A program made the translations under genes and the position numbers. From Natrinema versiforme (lineage in GTDB: Archaea > Halobacteriota > Halobacteria > Halobacteriales > Natrialbaceae), in NCBI RefSeq assembly GCF_005576615.1, contig NZ_CP040330.1, positions 1,178,001 to 1,242,000 of the forward strand: DNA of 64,000 nt. Direction: 5' to 3'. The notes below the pieces were generated by a model, which was given only the letters and a program-made list of their open reading frames with translations, was not told the origin of the DNA and did no database searches. This document shows, piece by piece, positions 50,714 to 59,509 of the stretch; the first letter of the stretch is position 1, and every line of letters begins with the position of its first letter.

Positions 50714-52510
50714 TCACTCGACCGTCACGCTCTTCGCGAGGTTTCTGGGCTTGTCGATCGATCGACCGAGTCGGTTCGCGACCCAGTACGACAGCAGTTG
50801 GAGCTGTACGTTCGCCAGTATCGGCAGCAACTGCGGTCGGGTCTCGGGGATACGCAAGCGGTCGTCGACGTGGTGTTCGACCGCGTCCGCCGAATCCGTC
50901 ACCGCGACCACCGGCGCGTTGCGGGATTCGGCCTCCTTGACGTTCCCGATCATTTTCTCCCGTTTCGACGAGCCGCTGATGATCGCGAAGACCGGCGTCC
51001 GCTCGGACACCAGCGCCAGCGGCCCGTGTTTCAACTCGCCGGCGGGGAACCCCTCGGCGTGTTTGTACGTGATCTCCTTCATCTTCAGCGCGCCCTCGAG
51101 GGCCACCGGTGCGCCGTAACCCCGGCCGATGAAGAAGTACGCGTCCGACTCCACGTAGTCGCGGGCGATCGCCTTCGCGCGCGACCGGTCCAAGATCGAC
51201 TGTATCTGGTCCGGCAACGCCCGAAGCGCCTCGACGAACCCGCGGGAACACTCGCCGGTGAGCGCGCTCGAGAGCATCGCCAGCGCGGCCTGCTGGGAGG
51301 CGAACGTCTTCGTCGCGGCGACGCTGATCTCCGGGCCGGCTCGGATGTACATCGCGTGGTCGGCCTCGCGCGACGCCGAACTCCCGACGACGTTGGTCAC
51401 TGCAAGCGTCTCGGCACCCCAGCGGTTCGCGTCCCGGAGCGCCCCGAGCGTGTCGGCGGTCTCGCCGCTCTGGGTGACCGCGATCACCAGCGTGTCGTCG
51501 CCGATGGGAATCGCATCGGCGTCGTACTCGCTCGCGTGGAAGGCCGACGCCGTGATGCCGCGGTCGCGAAAGAGCCGCGCGGCGTAGAGCGACGCGTGGT
51601 ACGACGTTCCGCAGGCGACGAGTTGGACCCGCGCCGGCGGACTGAGGTCGTCGATTTCGTCGATCGACACGGAGCGGTCGATCTCGTCGATGCGCTCGCG
51701 GAGACAGTTGCGAATCGCCCGCGGTTGTTCGTTGATCTCCTTTCGCATGTAGTGGTCGTAGCCGCTCTTTCCGGCCTCCTCTGGGTCCCACTCGACGGTC
51801 TGTACCGGCATGTCCACGAGCGCCCCGGACTCGTCGGTGATCTCGACGCCCGACGGTCGAATCGTCGCGAACTGTCCGTCTCGCAGGTAGACGACCCGAT
51901 CCGTGTGCTCGAGAAACGCCGGCACGTCGCTCGCGAGGTGATAGCCGTCGTCGCCGATGCCGAGGACGAGCGGCGACCGGTGGCGCGCGGCGAGGACCCC
52001 CTCGGTGCCGGAACAGACCGCCGCGACGGCGAAACTCCCCTCCAACCGATCTACCGCGCGCCGAAACGCCGTCTCGATGCCAGCCCCCTGTTCGAGCGAC
52101 ATCTCGATCAGGTGCGGGACGACCTCGGTGTCGGTCTCGCTGTCGAACTCGTGGCCCGCGGCCTCGAGTTCCGCGCGGAGGTCGCGGTAGTTCTCGATGA
52201 TCCCGTTGTGAACGACGGCGACGGAGCCGTCGCAGTCAGTGTGGGGGTGTGCGTTCTCGTCGGTCGGCGGCCCGTGGGTCGACCAGCGGGTGTGGCCGAT
52301 CCCGGCCCGTCCGTCGACGGACCCGTCCGGTACCGCCGCCTCGAGTTCCGAGAGTTCGCCGTTTCGCTTGTACACGGAGACCGACGAATCGGCGATGGCG
52401 ACGCCCGCCGAGTCGTACCCCCGGTACTCCAGCCCCGAGAGGCCGTCCAGCAGCACGTCGAGGATGTCGGGGTCCGTCTGTGCGGGCGTGTAGCCGATGA
52501 TTCCACACAT
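50714..52510 (-). CDS. glmS: glutamine-fructose-6-phosphate transaminase (isomerizing)
   Basis: 598 residues. N-terminal glutaminase domain: Cys2 nucleophile in MCGIIGY, GIGHTRWSTHG, HNGIIENYRDLR. C-terminal SIS domains: CGTSYHASL, VTQSGETADTLGAL and EGALKMKEITYKHAEGFPAGELKHGP. First step of UDP-GlcNAc synthesis. The start at 52510 leaves the nucleophile at residue 2. It overlaps the stop of the preceding GlmU-like gene by one base (TGATG), so the two steps are translated together. Confidence 0.97.
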   Translation of the reverse strand: MCGIIGYTPAQTDPDILDVLLDGLSGLEYRGYDSAGVAIADSSVSVYKRNGELSELEAAVPDGSVDGRAGIGHTRWSTHGPPTDENAHPHTDCDGSVAVVHNGIIENYRDLRAELEAAGHEFDSETDTEVVPHLIEMSLEQGAGIETAFRRAVDRLEGSFAVAAVCSGTEGVLAARHRSPLVLGIGDDGYHLASDVPAFLEHTDRVVYLRDGQFATIRPSGVEITDESGALVDMPVQTVEWDPEEAGKSGYDHYMRKEINEQPRAIRNCLRERIDEIDRSVSIDEIDDLSPPARVQLVACGTSYHASLYAARLFRDRGITASAFHASEYDADAIPIGDDTLVIAVTQSGETADTLGALRDANRWGAETLAVTNVVGSSASREADHAMYIRAGPEISVAATKTFASQQAALAMLSSALTGECSRGFVEALRALPDQIQSILDRSRAKAIARDYVESDAYFFIGRGYGAPVALEGALKMKEITYKHAEGFPAGELKHGPLALVSERTPVFAIISGSSKREKMIGNVKEAESRNAPVVAVTDSADAVEHHVDDRLRIPETRPQLLPILANVQLQLLSYWVANRLGRSIDKPRNLAKSVTVE

Positions 52511-53694
52511 CAGGACCGCACCTCCGTTCCCTCGGGGATCGTTCCGCGGACGGTCGTCCCCGGGTGGACGTCCACGTCGGGGCCGACGATCGATCCGGGA
52601 ACGTACGTGACGCCGCCGCCGTCGCGGGCCCGATCGGCTAAGAGCGCGCCGAGGGACTCGTCCTCGAAGATCCGGTCCCTGACGCGGACGTCGCCGGGGC
52701 CCCCGGAGACTGTCGATCCAGCGCCGATCGTCACGCCGATGCCGGTGATACACTCGACCGCCGTCGCGTTGGCTCCGAGGCGCGTGTCGGCGTCGATGAC
52801 GCTCTCTTCGACGACCGCGTTCGAGCCGACGGTCGCGTTCTCGCCGAGACAGACGTAGGGGCCGACGACGGCACCCGGTCCGATGACGCAGTCGCGGTCG
52901 ATGACGACGGGTTCTCGAATCATCGCCGACGCGTGCACGCTCACGCCGCGGTGATCGTCCAGCGGTCGGTCCCCGTCGACGATTCCCGCATCGAAGAGTT
53001 CGAACGAGACGTCGAGCAGGTCCCACGGATAGGTCGCGTCGGCCCAGATCCCCTCGGAGACCACCCCGCCGACGATTTCGCCGGAATCGACGAGTGCCGA
53101 TAGTCCGTCCACCAGGTGGTGCTCGCCGGCAGTCGGTTCCACTGCTCGAACGGCATCGAACACCGCCGGCTCGGCGACGTAGACACCGGCGTTGAGGTAG
53201 TAGTCTCGGTCGTCGTGCGGGTTTTCGACGATGTTCGTCACGTGCCCGTCCTCGAGGGTGACGCCGCCGTAGGATTCGACGGACGAGCGCTGTAACAGCC
53301 CGAGCGTCGCGGCCGAATCGGACTCGTGGCCCGCGATCGTCTCCCGGATAATGCGGCTATCGACGATCTGATCGCCGTTGATCACGAGGCAGGGCCCGTC
53401 GACGGCGGATTCGGCCGCGAGTAGGGCGTGGCCGGTTCCGAGTTGGTTCTCCTGCGTGACGTACGTGAGCGGAACGTTCCGGTACGTCGGCCCGAAATAC
53501 GACTGGACGCGGTCGCACCGGTAGCCGACGACGACGACGATTTCGTCGATGCCGGCATCGACGAGCTGATCGAAGACGTGCTCGAGGATCGGCTTCGTGG
53601 CGGCGGGAAGCATCGGTTTCGGCCGGTTCCGTGTCAGCGGGCGCAGCCGGGTTCCCTCCCCGGCCGCGAGGACGATAGCAGTATAATCGAGCAT
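52510..53694 (-). CDS. GlmU-like bifunctional sugar nucleotidyltransferase/acetyltransferase
   Basis: 394 residues. N-terminal nucleotidyltransferase: LAAGEGTRLRPLTRNRPKPMLPAATKPI (9-36), QENQLGTGHALLAAE, INGDQIV. C-terminal left-handed beta helix (about 250-390) with repeated V/I-G-x4 hexapeptides: IDRDCVIGPGAVVGPYVCLGENATVG. Fits archaeal GlmU (GlcN-1-P acetyltransferase plus GlcNAc-1-P uridyltransferase). Paired with glmS supports UDP-GlcNAc supply. The catalytic His of acetyltransferase is not clearly visible, so glucose-1-phosphate thymidylyltransferase activity remains possible. Confidence 0.88.
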   Translation of the reverse strand: MLDYTAIVLAAGEGTRLRPLTRNRPKPMLPAATKPILEHVFDQLVDAGIDEIVVVVGYRCDRVQSYFGPTYRNVPLTYVTQENQLGTGHALLAAESAVDGPCLVINGDQIVDSRIIRETIAGHESDSAATLGLLQRSSVESYGGVTLEDGHVTNIVENPHDDRDYYLNAGVYVAEPAVFDAVRAVEPTAGEHHLVDGLSALVDSGEIVGGVVSEGIWADATYPWDLLDVSFELFDAGIVDGDRPLDDHRGVSVHASAMIREPVVIDRDCVIGPGAVVGPYVCLGENATVGSNAVVEESVIDADTRLGANATAVECITGIGVTIGAGSTVSGGPGDVRVRDRIFEDESLGALLADRARDGGGVTYVPGSIVGPDVDVHPGTTVRGTIPEGTEVRS

Positions 53695-53810
53695 ACGGCT
53701 GCTCGTTACCGAGCCCCACGTTTTGAGACCCTAGACAGTCTCACCAAGCCAATAACAGAAATAACGTGGAACATTATCGCCGTCGCAACCACAGCGGGAG
53801 AAACAGTTTC

Positions 53811-54926
53811 TTATCCGGCAACGGATTCCGTGGCGTTGCCCGCGTCCGACCCGTCGGACAGCGCGAGATGGACGTGTCCGTCCGCGTTCGAAACGGACGG
53901 CTCGTCCGGGGGATCGCCCGGATAGAGCAGCCAGACGACCCGAACGTCCTCGCCCGTCATCGTCGGCTCGAGGTCGTAGTCGATCTCGGCGGTTTCACCG
54001 GCATCGACGCGTACGTCGCGCCGGTCGAGTTCTCGTTGATCCGCGATCATCGTGTCCGTTTCGTCCGACGCAATCTCCTGTTCCGCGGCGATCACGGTGT
54101 AGTTCACGGACTGGCCCTCGCGGTTCTCGATGCCGACGGTGAGCGCGGCGCTGTCGCCCGGTTCGAGGTCAGTCGGATAGCTATCGGCCTCGAATTCGTC
54201 CTCCGAGAGGAGATAAATCGCCGAATAGTCGTCGTCTTGGGGAAGCTCCGTGGCGGCGTAGCCGACGCTGCCGGCCGCGAGTAACACTGCCGCGATCAAC
54301 AGTCCGTTCAGCGCCACGTCCGCGTGGCTGTCGGGACCGCGTATCGCGGCCCGTCCCCTCGCCAGCCACGCCCGGTAGGGGACTCGAAAACGGTCCGGTT
54401 CCGGGACGGCCAGCCGGCGGACGGTGGCGACGACCGTCGTGACCGCGGTGACGGCGCTGAGCGCGACGACGAACGGGGCCGGTCGAATCCCCCACGGCGT
54501 TAGCTCGAGCGAGACGGCGACGAGCGGGGCGATCACGAGGCTCGTTCCGACCGCGTAGGCAACGCGCTCAATGCCGTCGATCCGTGCGGGCCACGGGGCG
54601 TTCCACACTCGCGGATCGAGTCGGTCACCGTCGGCTCGGCTTCCGCGGTCCGCGGTCGACGGTTCGCGCTCGGGGTCGGGGTCCTCGAGGTCCCCCTCCG
54701 TCCGTCCCGGGCCTCGTTCGGGAAAGAGGGCGGCAATGAAAACGTATCCCGGCACGAAGAGCACGAAGGCGACCCCCACCGGGACCCGCAGCGGGGTCTC
54801 TCGAACGACCGGCGCGAACACGGCGGCGTTTGCGAGTAGCGTCACCGCGACGGCGGCGGCGAGGTCCGCCGGCAGTGCGCGGATCGTTCGAAGCCGCGAG
54901 CGCGTCGGTGAACGAACATCGGCCAT
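53811..54926 (-). CDS. DUF1616 membrane protein
   Basis: 371 residues. Membrane spans about 22-42, 50-70, 120-142, 148-170 and 212-230. Beyond these a C-terminal extracytoplasmic beta domain (DLEPGDSAALTVGIENREGQSVNYTVIAAEQ, DVRVDAGETAEIDYDLEPTM) resembles DUF1616. A cytosolic acidic loop near 75-105 lies between the first spans. DUF1616 proteins often occur in archaeal glycosylation/S-layer loci, which suits the surrounding genes. Divergent from the FemAB-like gene. Confidence 0.8.
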   Translation of the reverse strand: MADVRSPTRSRLRTIRALPADLAAAVAVTLLANAAVFAPVVRETPLRVPVGVAFVLFVPGYVFIAALFPERGPGRTEGDLEDPDPEREPSTADRGSRADGDRLDPRVWNAPWPARIDGIERVAYAVGTSLVIAPLVAVSLELTPWGIRPAPFVVALSAVTAVTTVVATVRRLAVPEPDRFRVPYRAWLARGRAAIRGPDSHADVALNGLLIAAVLLAAGSVGYAATELPQDDDYSAIYLLSEDEFEADSYPTDLEPGDSAALTVGIENREGQSVNYTVIAAEQEIASDETDTMIADQRELDRRDVRVDAGETAEIDYDLEPTMTGEDVRVVWLLYPGDPPDEPSVSNADGHVHLALSDGSDAGNATESVAG

Positions 54927-55238
54927 TGCCGATGGTATCTCTGCCGGTGTCTAAAACCGGCGGGTTCGTTTCGACGGACAACGCGATACACCGGAGGGAT
55001 ACGGACGTATTACCGACTCCTAACGACGGCCAACGGCGGGCGAGACGCCCGCCGGTTCGGACTCGGCCGTCGGACGCTAAATCGGCGGTCAGTTCCCGGC
55101 TGCTTCGGACGATTGGATCGGCCGTCTCCGGTCGTCCCTTGTTTTTCCCGGAGATACCGGGTGTTAACTGAGAGACGAGCACCGACTCTTTTGGACGGCA
55201 GTGCCGTCGATAGCGTATCCGCTCGGTGATCCCCTCGC
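54927..55238. other. divergent intergenic region without a recognised gene
   Basis: About 310 bases between the DUF1616 gene (minus) and the FemAB-like gene (plus). No TATA motif or ORF that I would defend. Composition is moderately GC-rich. Confidence 0.5.
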
Positions 55239-56261
55239 ATGTCCCTCGACGTTCGGAAACACAGCAGTATCAAACCGGTGAACCGAAACCAGTGGAATCA
55301 GGTCGTGACCCAGTCGGATCAGGGAAGCGTGTTTCACCGCTACGAGTGGCTCCGGGCGATCGAGGACGGGACGTCGCTCGAGCCGAGACATCTCCACGTC
55401 TCGAAAAAGGGGAATCCGATCGCGATCTTACCGAACTTCGTCCACCGGGTCGGCTCGACCCCGATACGGCGTCTCGTCTCCGTTTCCCCCGGCTCGGGCG
55501 GGCCGGTCGCGATGACCGACGAGGAGGCGGCCGTCGAACGGTTGGTCGAGGGGGTTTCCCACCTCTGTTCCGGACTGGTCGCCTTCAACCAGCTGCGAAT
55601 GACCTACCCGGAGTCGGTTCGATACCACGACTTCCTGAAGGAACGGGGGTACCGGCTGACGGTCCGGCGGTGTCGGTTCACGCTCGATCTCACCCGCCAG
55701 TGGGACCGGCTCAGTTCCGAGATGCACAGTTCGCGCCGGCGGGCGATCGAGCAGGGACACGATCAGGAGTACGAGATCGTCGACGAGGTCCTCAGCGAGA
55801 CCACGTTATCCGAGTTCTACGACAACTTCTCGTCGGTGATGGACCGCGTCGAGGGCGACGGCCTCCCGCGGTCGTTCTTTCGCGCGCTCGGCGAGTTCCC
55901 CGAGCGGGTGACGGTGTTCTCCCTCCGCGTCGACGGGGACAGACGCGGCATGATCATGGTCCTGTTGGACGACGATCGATCGACCCTCCACTACCAGTTT
56001 TCCGGGATCACGGAGGACCACTTCGAGTACAACGCGTCGGAACTCCTCCACGAGCACGCGATCAAGTGGGGGATCGAACACGGGTACGAGACCTACGACT
56101 TCCGCGGGACGGACCCGGACTTCAGGGACGGCCTCTTCCGCTTTAAGGAGCGGTTCGGCGGGAAAGCGAAACCGATGCTCTGGTGGGAACGCGGTCATCC
56201 GACGCCGGCGCTACCGGCCTTGAACGCCGGCCGAACCATCTATCGACGGTACACGTCCTGA
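55239..56261 (+). CDS. FemAB/BioF2-like GNAT family acyl- or aminoacyltransferase
   Basis: 340 residues. Two GNAT-like halves as in FemAB enzymes: N-terminal VFHRYEWLRAIEDGTSLEPRHLHV with AILPNFV, and C-terminal FSLRVDGDRRGMIMVLLDDDRSTLHYQFSGI, EYNASELLHEHAIKWGIEHGYETYDFRGTDPDF then FRFKERFGGK. In bacteria these transfer aminoacyl groups in peptidoglycan; archaea lack it, so here the acceptor is probably a glycan or lipid. Context: ATP-grasp, flippase and GT-C genes follow within 7 kb. Confidence 0.85.
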   Translation: MSLDVRKHSSIKPVNRNQWNQVVTQSDQGSVFHRYEWLRAIEDGTSLEPRHLHVSKKGNPIAILPNFVHRVGSTPIRRLVSVSPGSGGPVAMTDEEAAVERLVEGVSHLCSGLVAFNQLRMTYPESVRYHDFLKERGYRLTVRRCRFTLDLTRQWDRLSSEMHSSRRRAIEQGHDQEYEIVDEVLSETTLSEFYDNFSSVMDRVEGDGLPRSFFRALGEFPERVTVFSLRVDGDRRGMIMVLLDDDRSTLHYQFSGITEDHFEYNASELLHEHAIKWGIEHGYETYDFRGTDPDFRDGLFRFKERFGGKAKPMLWWERGHPTPALPALNAGRTIYRRYTS

Positions 56262-56278
56262 CGTCGCCGGCACCGCTG

Positions 56279-56354
56279 GTAGCCACTGAAACGAGTTCCA
56301 CACTGATCGTACCGCCGGCCAGCGATCAGGTGTGCATTGACTTTCAGTGGCGAC
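56279..56354. mobile_element. MITE, copy 2 (decayed member of the same family)
   Basis: The left end GTAGCCACTGAAACGAGTTC and the right end TTTCAGTGGCGAC form imperfect inverted repeats. The GTAGCCACTGAAACGA run equals one end of the MITE at 33712-33794, read on the other strand. The interior is of similar length and alignable. The rest of the 56262-56646 gap has no gene. Confidence 0.65.
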
Positions 56355-56646
56355 GAGATCGCGTCCGCCGCCATCACCTACCGGAGACACCGTCGAATGG
56401 CTCCTCCCCCGGGTTAACCGGATCTTTCGCGACCGTGACCATCACTGGTTTCAAACCCGCGTCGCCCGTCGTGGGCGGTATGTTTTCGCCGACAGCCGAT
56501 CGACCGCTCTCCGTCGGCAGCGGCCGCCGTCCCCGTCGATCGGCCGCTTCGACGCCGCCGGTGGCCGACCGCTGCATCGATTTCTCGCTTCCCCGTCGAC
56601 GCACGGTCCCTCGAGCAGCAACAGGGCCGTCACGCTCGCGTGGCAC

Positions 56647-57501
56647 ATGAGTGCGGACAACACCAAGAACAGGGCCACAGCGACGGAGACGGCGACCGAA
56701 CACGGCGACGACGCCGGAGGGGACGATCGGAGCAGCGGTCCGGACCGCGAGGAACGACCTCGATACCGCCCCCGCGACGGACGCTCGCTCGAGTCCCGGT
56801 ATCGGCGGACGATGCTCGGCTCGCTCGCACTCGGCGCCCTCGCCGCCCTCGGTGGACTCGTCGTTCCCGACGCGCGCCGGATTCTCTTCGCGTTCGCCGG
56901 AACGGGACTGTTCGGCGGGCTGCTCGCCTACTCCCTGTCGCCGACCGCTGTCGTCCCCGCAGCGGTCACCGACCGCGTCTCGACGGCGACCGCCGAGAAT
57001 CAACGCGCGGTCGCCGACGCGGTCGGCGGAAACCGTGACCCGGTCTACGTCCCGCACGACGGCGCGGTCCCGGCGCGGCTCCACCTCTCCGGACCCGTCG
57101 ATTCGACCCGGTCCGGAGACGCGCTCGCTCGAGGCGGAGACGAGACCGGGACGACCCTCGAGCCCTCGGGCGGTCGACTCTTCTGCGATTTCGAACGCGA
57201 GTTACACGAGGAACTCGGGAGCGCGCCGCGGCCGCTTGCCGCCCAGCTTGCGGCGGGTCTCGTGGACCTATTCGAACTCGCGCGGGCAGTCGAGCCGTCC
57301 GAGGTCGGTGACGGCTCTCTCACGCTCACCGTCTCCGGCAGCGTCCTCAACGATCTCGACCGGTTCGATCACCCCGTCGCCTCGTTTCTCGCAGTTGGCT
57401 TCGCGACCGGACTCGATCGCCCGGTCCGCCTCGAGGTCGCACCGGGGTCCGACGAGACGGAGTGGCTGGTCACGTGTCGGTGGCCGCCTCAGGGGGAGTG
57501 A
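56647..57501 (+). CDS. haloarchaeal membrane protein of unknown function
   Basis: 284 residues. Acidic, disordered N-terminus of about 50 residues; two membrane helices (about 53-74 and 78-98); then an extracytoplasmic or cytoplasmic globular domain to the end, with strands such as GGRLFCDFERELHEELG, SLTLTVSGSVLNDLDRFD and RLEVAPGSDETEWLVTCRWPP. Start MSADNTKN at 56647 was chosen because the upstream frame crosses the MITE. Followed by a convergent small membrane gene. Function unknown. Confidence 0.65.
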   Translation: MSADNTKNRATATETATEHGDDAGGDDRSSGPDREERPRYRPRDGRSLESRYRRTMLGSLALGALAALGGLVVPDARRILFAFAGTGLFGGLLAYSLSPTAVVPAAVTDRVSTATAENQRAVADAVGGNRDPVYVPHDGAVPARLHLSGPVDSTRSGDALARGGDETGTTLEPSGGRLFCDFERELHEELGSAPRPLAAQLAAGLVDLFELARAVEPSEVGDGSLTLTVSGSVLNDLDRFDHPVASFLAVGFATGLDRPVRLEVAPGSDETEWLVTCRWPPQGE

Positions 57502-57516
57502 CGGCTCGAGGGAGCC

Positions 57517-57795
57517 TCACGGAAGCGGACCGGCCGACAGGATGTCGGTGAGACGGAGGACGACGACGACCGCGTAGCCGAGGAGACCGAGCGCCGCGAG
57601 CCGTCGGAGCCGCGAGCGCCACGGGAGGGCCACGAGCCGCGACATCGAGAGCTCCGTGACGACCACCAGTCCGAGCAGCGATACTCCGAAAAACAGGCCG
57701 TAGAAGAGCGAGTCCAGTACGGCGAGCGAGAGCGCCGTCGCTCCCATCACCGCGATCTGCCACCGAACGATTCGGAACCGGCGGCGCGTCGTCAT
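57517..57795 (-). CDS. small membrane protein
   Basis: 92 residues with three membrane helices: RWQIAVMGATALSLAVLDSLFYGLFFGVSLLGLVVVTELSM and LRRLAALGLLGYAVVVVLRLTD. Start MTTRRRFRI at 57795 preferred to the upstream in-frame ATG at 57855. Convergent with the gene before it, 15 bases apart. No function known. Confidence 0.6.
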   Translation of the reverse strand: MTTRRRFRIVRWQIAVMGATALSLAVLDSLFYGLFFGVSLLGLVVVTELSMSRLVALPWRSRLRRLAALGLLGYAVVVVLRLTDILSAGPLP

Positions 57796-58044
57796 CGGCC
57801 GTAGACAGGACGACCGGACTCGTAAAGCCACCTCTTGGTCGGGGCAGGTGGTCATGGGTAATGGTGTCTTTCGGACGGATACCGCACTCGGTCACGCAGC
57901 AGGCGTCGACTCGGCGGTCCGCGAGCGATCGCGAGCGGGTAGCTGCCCGCCGCTCTAAATGGTATGTAAATGATCCTTTTCGCCGCCGGGACGGACGGAC
58001 CGCTTTTACCGAGGGTGAGCAGATAGTGGTATCGATAACGCCCT

Positions 58045-59247
58045 ATGGTCGACCGAACCGACGCTCAGGCGTCAGTGCTCATTCCGACGGGGTTCGCTCC
58101 GGGCGGCTACTCGTGTGTCCGGTCGCTCGCTCGGCGCGGCGTTCGAACCGTCGTCGCGTCGGAGCACAGGGACGTTCCGGCCGGCGCGTCCCGATTCTGT
58201 GACGAACGGCTCCGTATCCCGGCACCTCGAGACGACCTGCTCGCCTACAGGGACGCACTGGAACGGATCGCGGCGCGGCCGGGAATCGAGACGATCGTCC
58301 CGATGCGACCGCAGGACACCTATCTCTTCGCGAAGTATCGCGAGGCGTTCGATCGACACGTCTCGCTCGTCGTCCCGCCGTTCGAGACGCTCGAGACGGT
58401 TCACGACCGAATCGCGCTCTTCGAGGCCGCGTCGGAAGCGGGCGTTCCGGTGCCGGAAACCGGCAGCCTCGACGAGTTCGCCGACGGGCATGCGGAGTAC
58501 ATCGTCAAATCACGGTACAACCTCCTCGCCAGCGAGTACGTACCGTCGTACTCGCCGACCGAATCCGGCTTCGCGGACGGGATACGACACGTCGAGCCCG
58601 GCAGCGAACCCGACATCGCCGCGCTCACCGCGGAGATGGAGCACGTGCCGATCGGCCAAGAGCGCATCCGCTCGGAGACGCAGTACGTCTTCGGTGCGCT
58701 CTACGACCGCGGCGAGCCGGTGACCACGTTTCAGCACAGACAGATTCGCGGCAACTCCTACGCCAGCGGCGGCGGCGTCTATCGGGAGTCGATGTACGAT
58801 CCCGAACTCGAGTCGGTCGGGAGTCGGCTATTGGATCACCTCGAGTGGCACGGCCTCGCGTGCGCGGAGTACGCGAAAGACAGCGAGACGGGCGAGTACA
58901 AACTGCTCGAGATCAACCCCCGAATGTGGCAGTCGCTCCCGTGTGCCGTCCGCGCCGGCGCGGACTTTCCGTACGATTACTGGTGTCTCGCCACGGGTCG
59001 ACCGGAGTCGATCGATCCCCGCTACGACGTCGGCGTCAAGAGCCACTTCCTGTATGGAGAACTGAACCACCTCCTCAGCGTGCTTCGCGACGAATCGAGC
59101 ATGGCGGCCCGACCGGAGTTTACGACGCGGACGTGGGAGATACTCAAATCGTTCTGCCTCGCGCCCCACTTCGACGAGTTCAGACTCGACGATCCGGTTC
59201 CGTTCGCTTGCGGGCTCTGTCACCTCCTCAGAACCAGACTGCGGTAG
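58045..59247 (+). CDS. ATP-grasp family carboxylate-amine ligase-like protein
   Basis: 400 residues. The N-terminal domain (1-110) has a PreATP-grasp fold; the middle carries FEAASEAGVPVPETG and the ATP-binding YIVKSRYNLL; the C-terminal half has QEYV-like IGQERIRSETQYVF, HRQIRGNSYASGGGVYRESM and the Mg-site LLEINPRMWQSLP. These enzymes join a carboxylate to an amine or thiol using ATP, releasing ADP. The exact substrate is unknown; in polysaccharide loci they can attach amino acids to sugars. TATA-like TATGTAAATG lies well upstream of the start. Confidence 0.85.
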   Translation: MVDRTDAQASVLIPTGFAPGGYSCVRSLARRGVRTVVASEHRDVPAGASRFCDERLRIPAPRDDLLAYRDALERIAARPGIETIVPMRPQDTYLFAKYREAFDRHVSLVVPPFETLETVHDRIALFEAASEAGVPVPETGSLDEFADGHAEYIVKSRYNLLASEYVPSYSPTESGFADGIRHVEPGSEPDIAALTAEMEHVPIGQERIRSETQYVFGALYDRGEPVTTFQHRQIRGNSYASGGGVYRESMYDPELESVGSRLLDHLEWHGLACAEYAKDSETGEYKLLEINPRMWQSLPCAVRAGADFPYDYWCLATGRPESIDPRYDVGVKSHFLYGELNHLLSVLRDESSMAARPEFTTRTWEILKSFCLAPHFDEFRLDDPVPFACGLCHLLRTRLR

Positions 59248-59321
59248 CGGGCTCGTCGGAGTCCGGTCGTCACACTCGCCGCCAAGTTATTAGTGCGTGT
59301 CCGGCGGAGGACTGTCGATAC

Positions 59322-59408
59322 ATGAACCAGCAGACGACTCACGGTCGGAATCCGACGGCCGCTCGCTGCGAGTATCGATCGCGCGACCTCGAGCACGCGA
59401 CCCCCTAA
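59322..59408 (+). CDS. possible short leader ORF before the flippase gene
   Basis: 28 codons after a Shine-Dalgarno-like GGAGGA (about 14 bases before the ATG) and a TATA-like GTTATTA about 30 bases upstream. It is Arg/Thr-rich, starts MNQQTTHGR and ends before the flippase start. Could be a chance ORF in the leader. Confidence 0.2.
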   Translation: MNQQTTHGRNPTAARCEYRSRDLEHATP

Positions 59409-59509
59409 TCGATGGGGGGAACCGGGTTCGAAGCGCCCGCGGTTTCGAGAACCTCGCCTCGTCGATTCCGTCGAGTCACACACCGCGATCCCCTCCGCAC
59501 GCTCCCGCC

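Noticed and set aside
53700-53810. Possible replication origin
   Set aside because: No repeated ORB-like elements or adjacent orc1/cdc6 gene are visible anywhere in the window.
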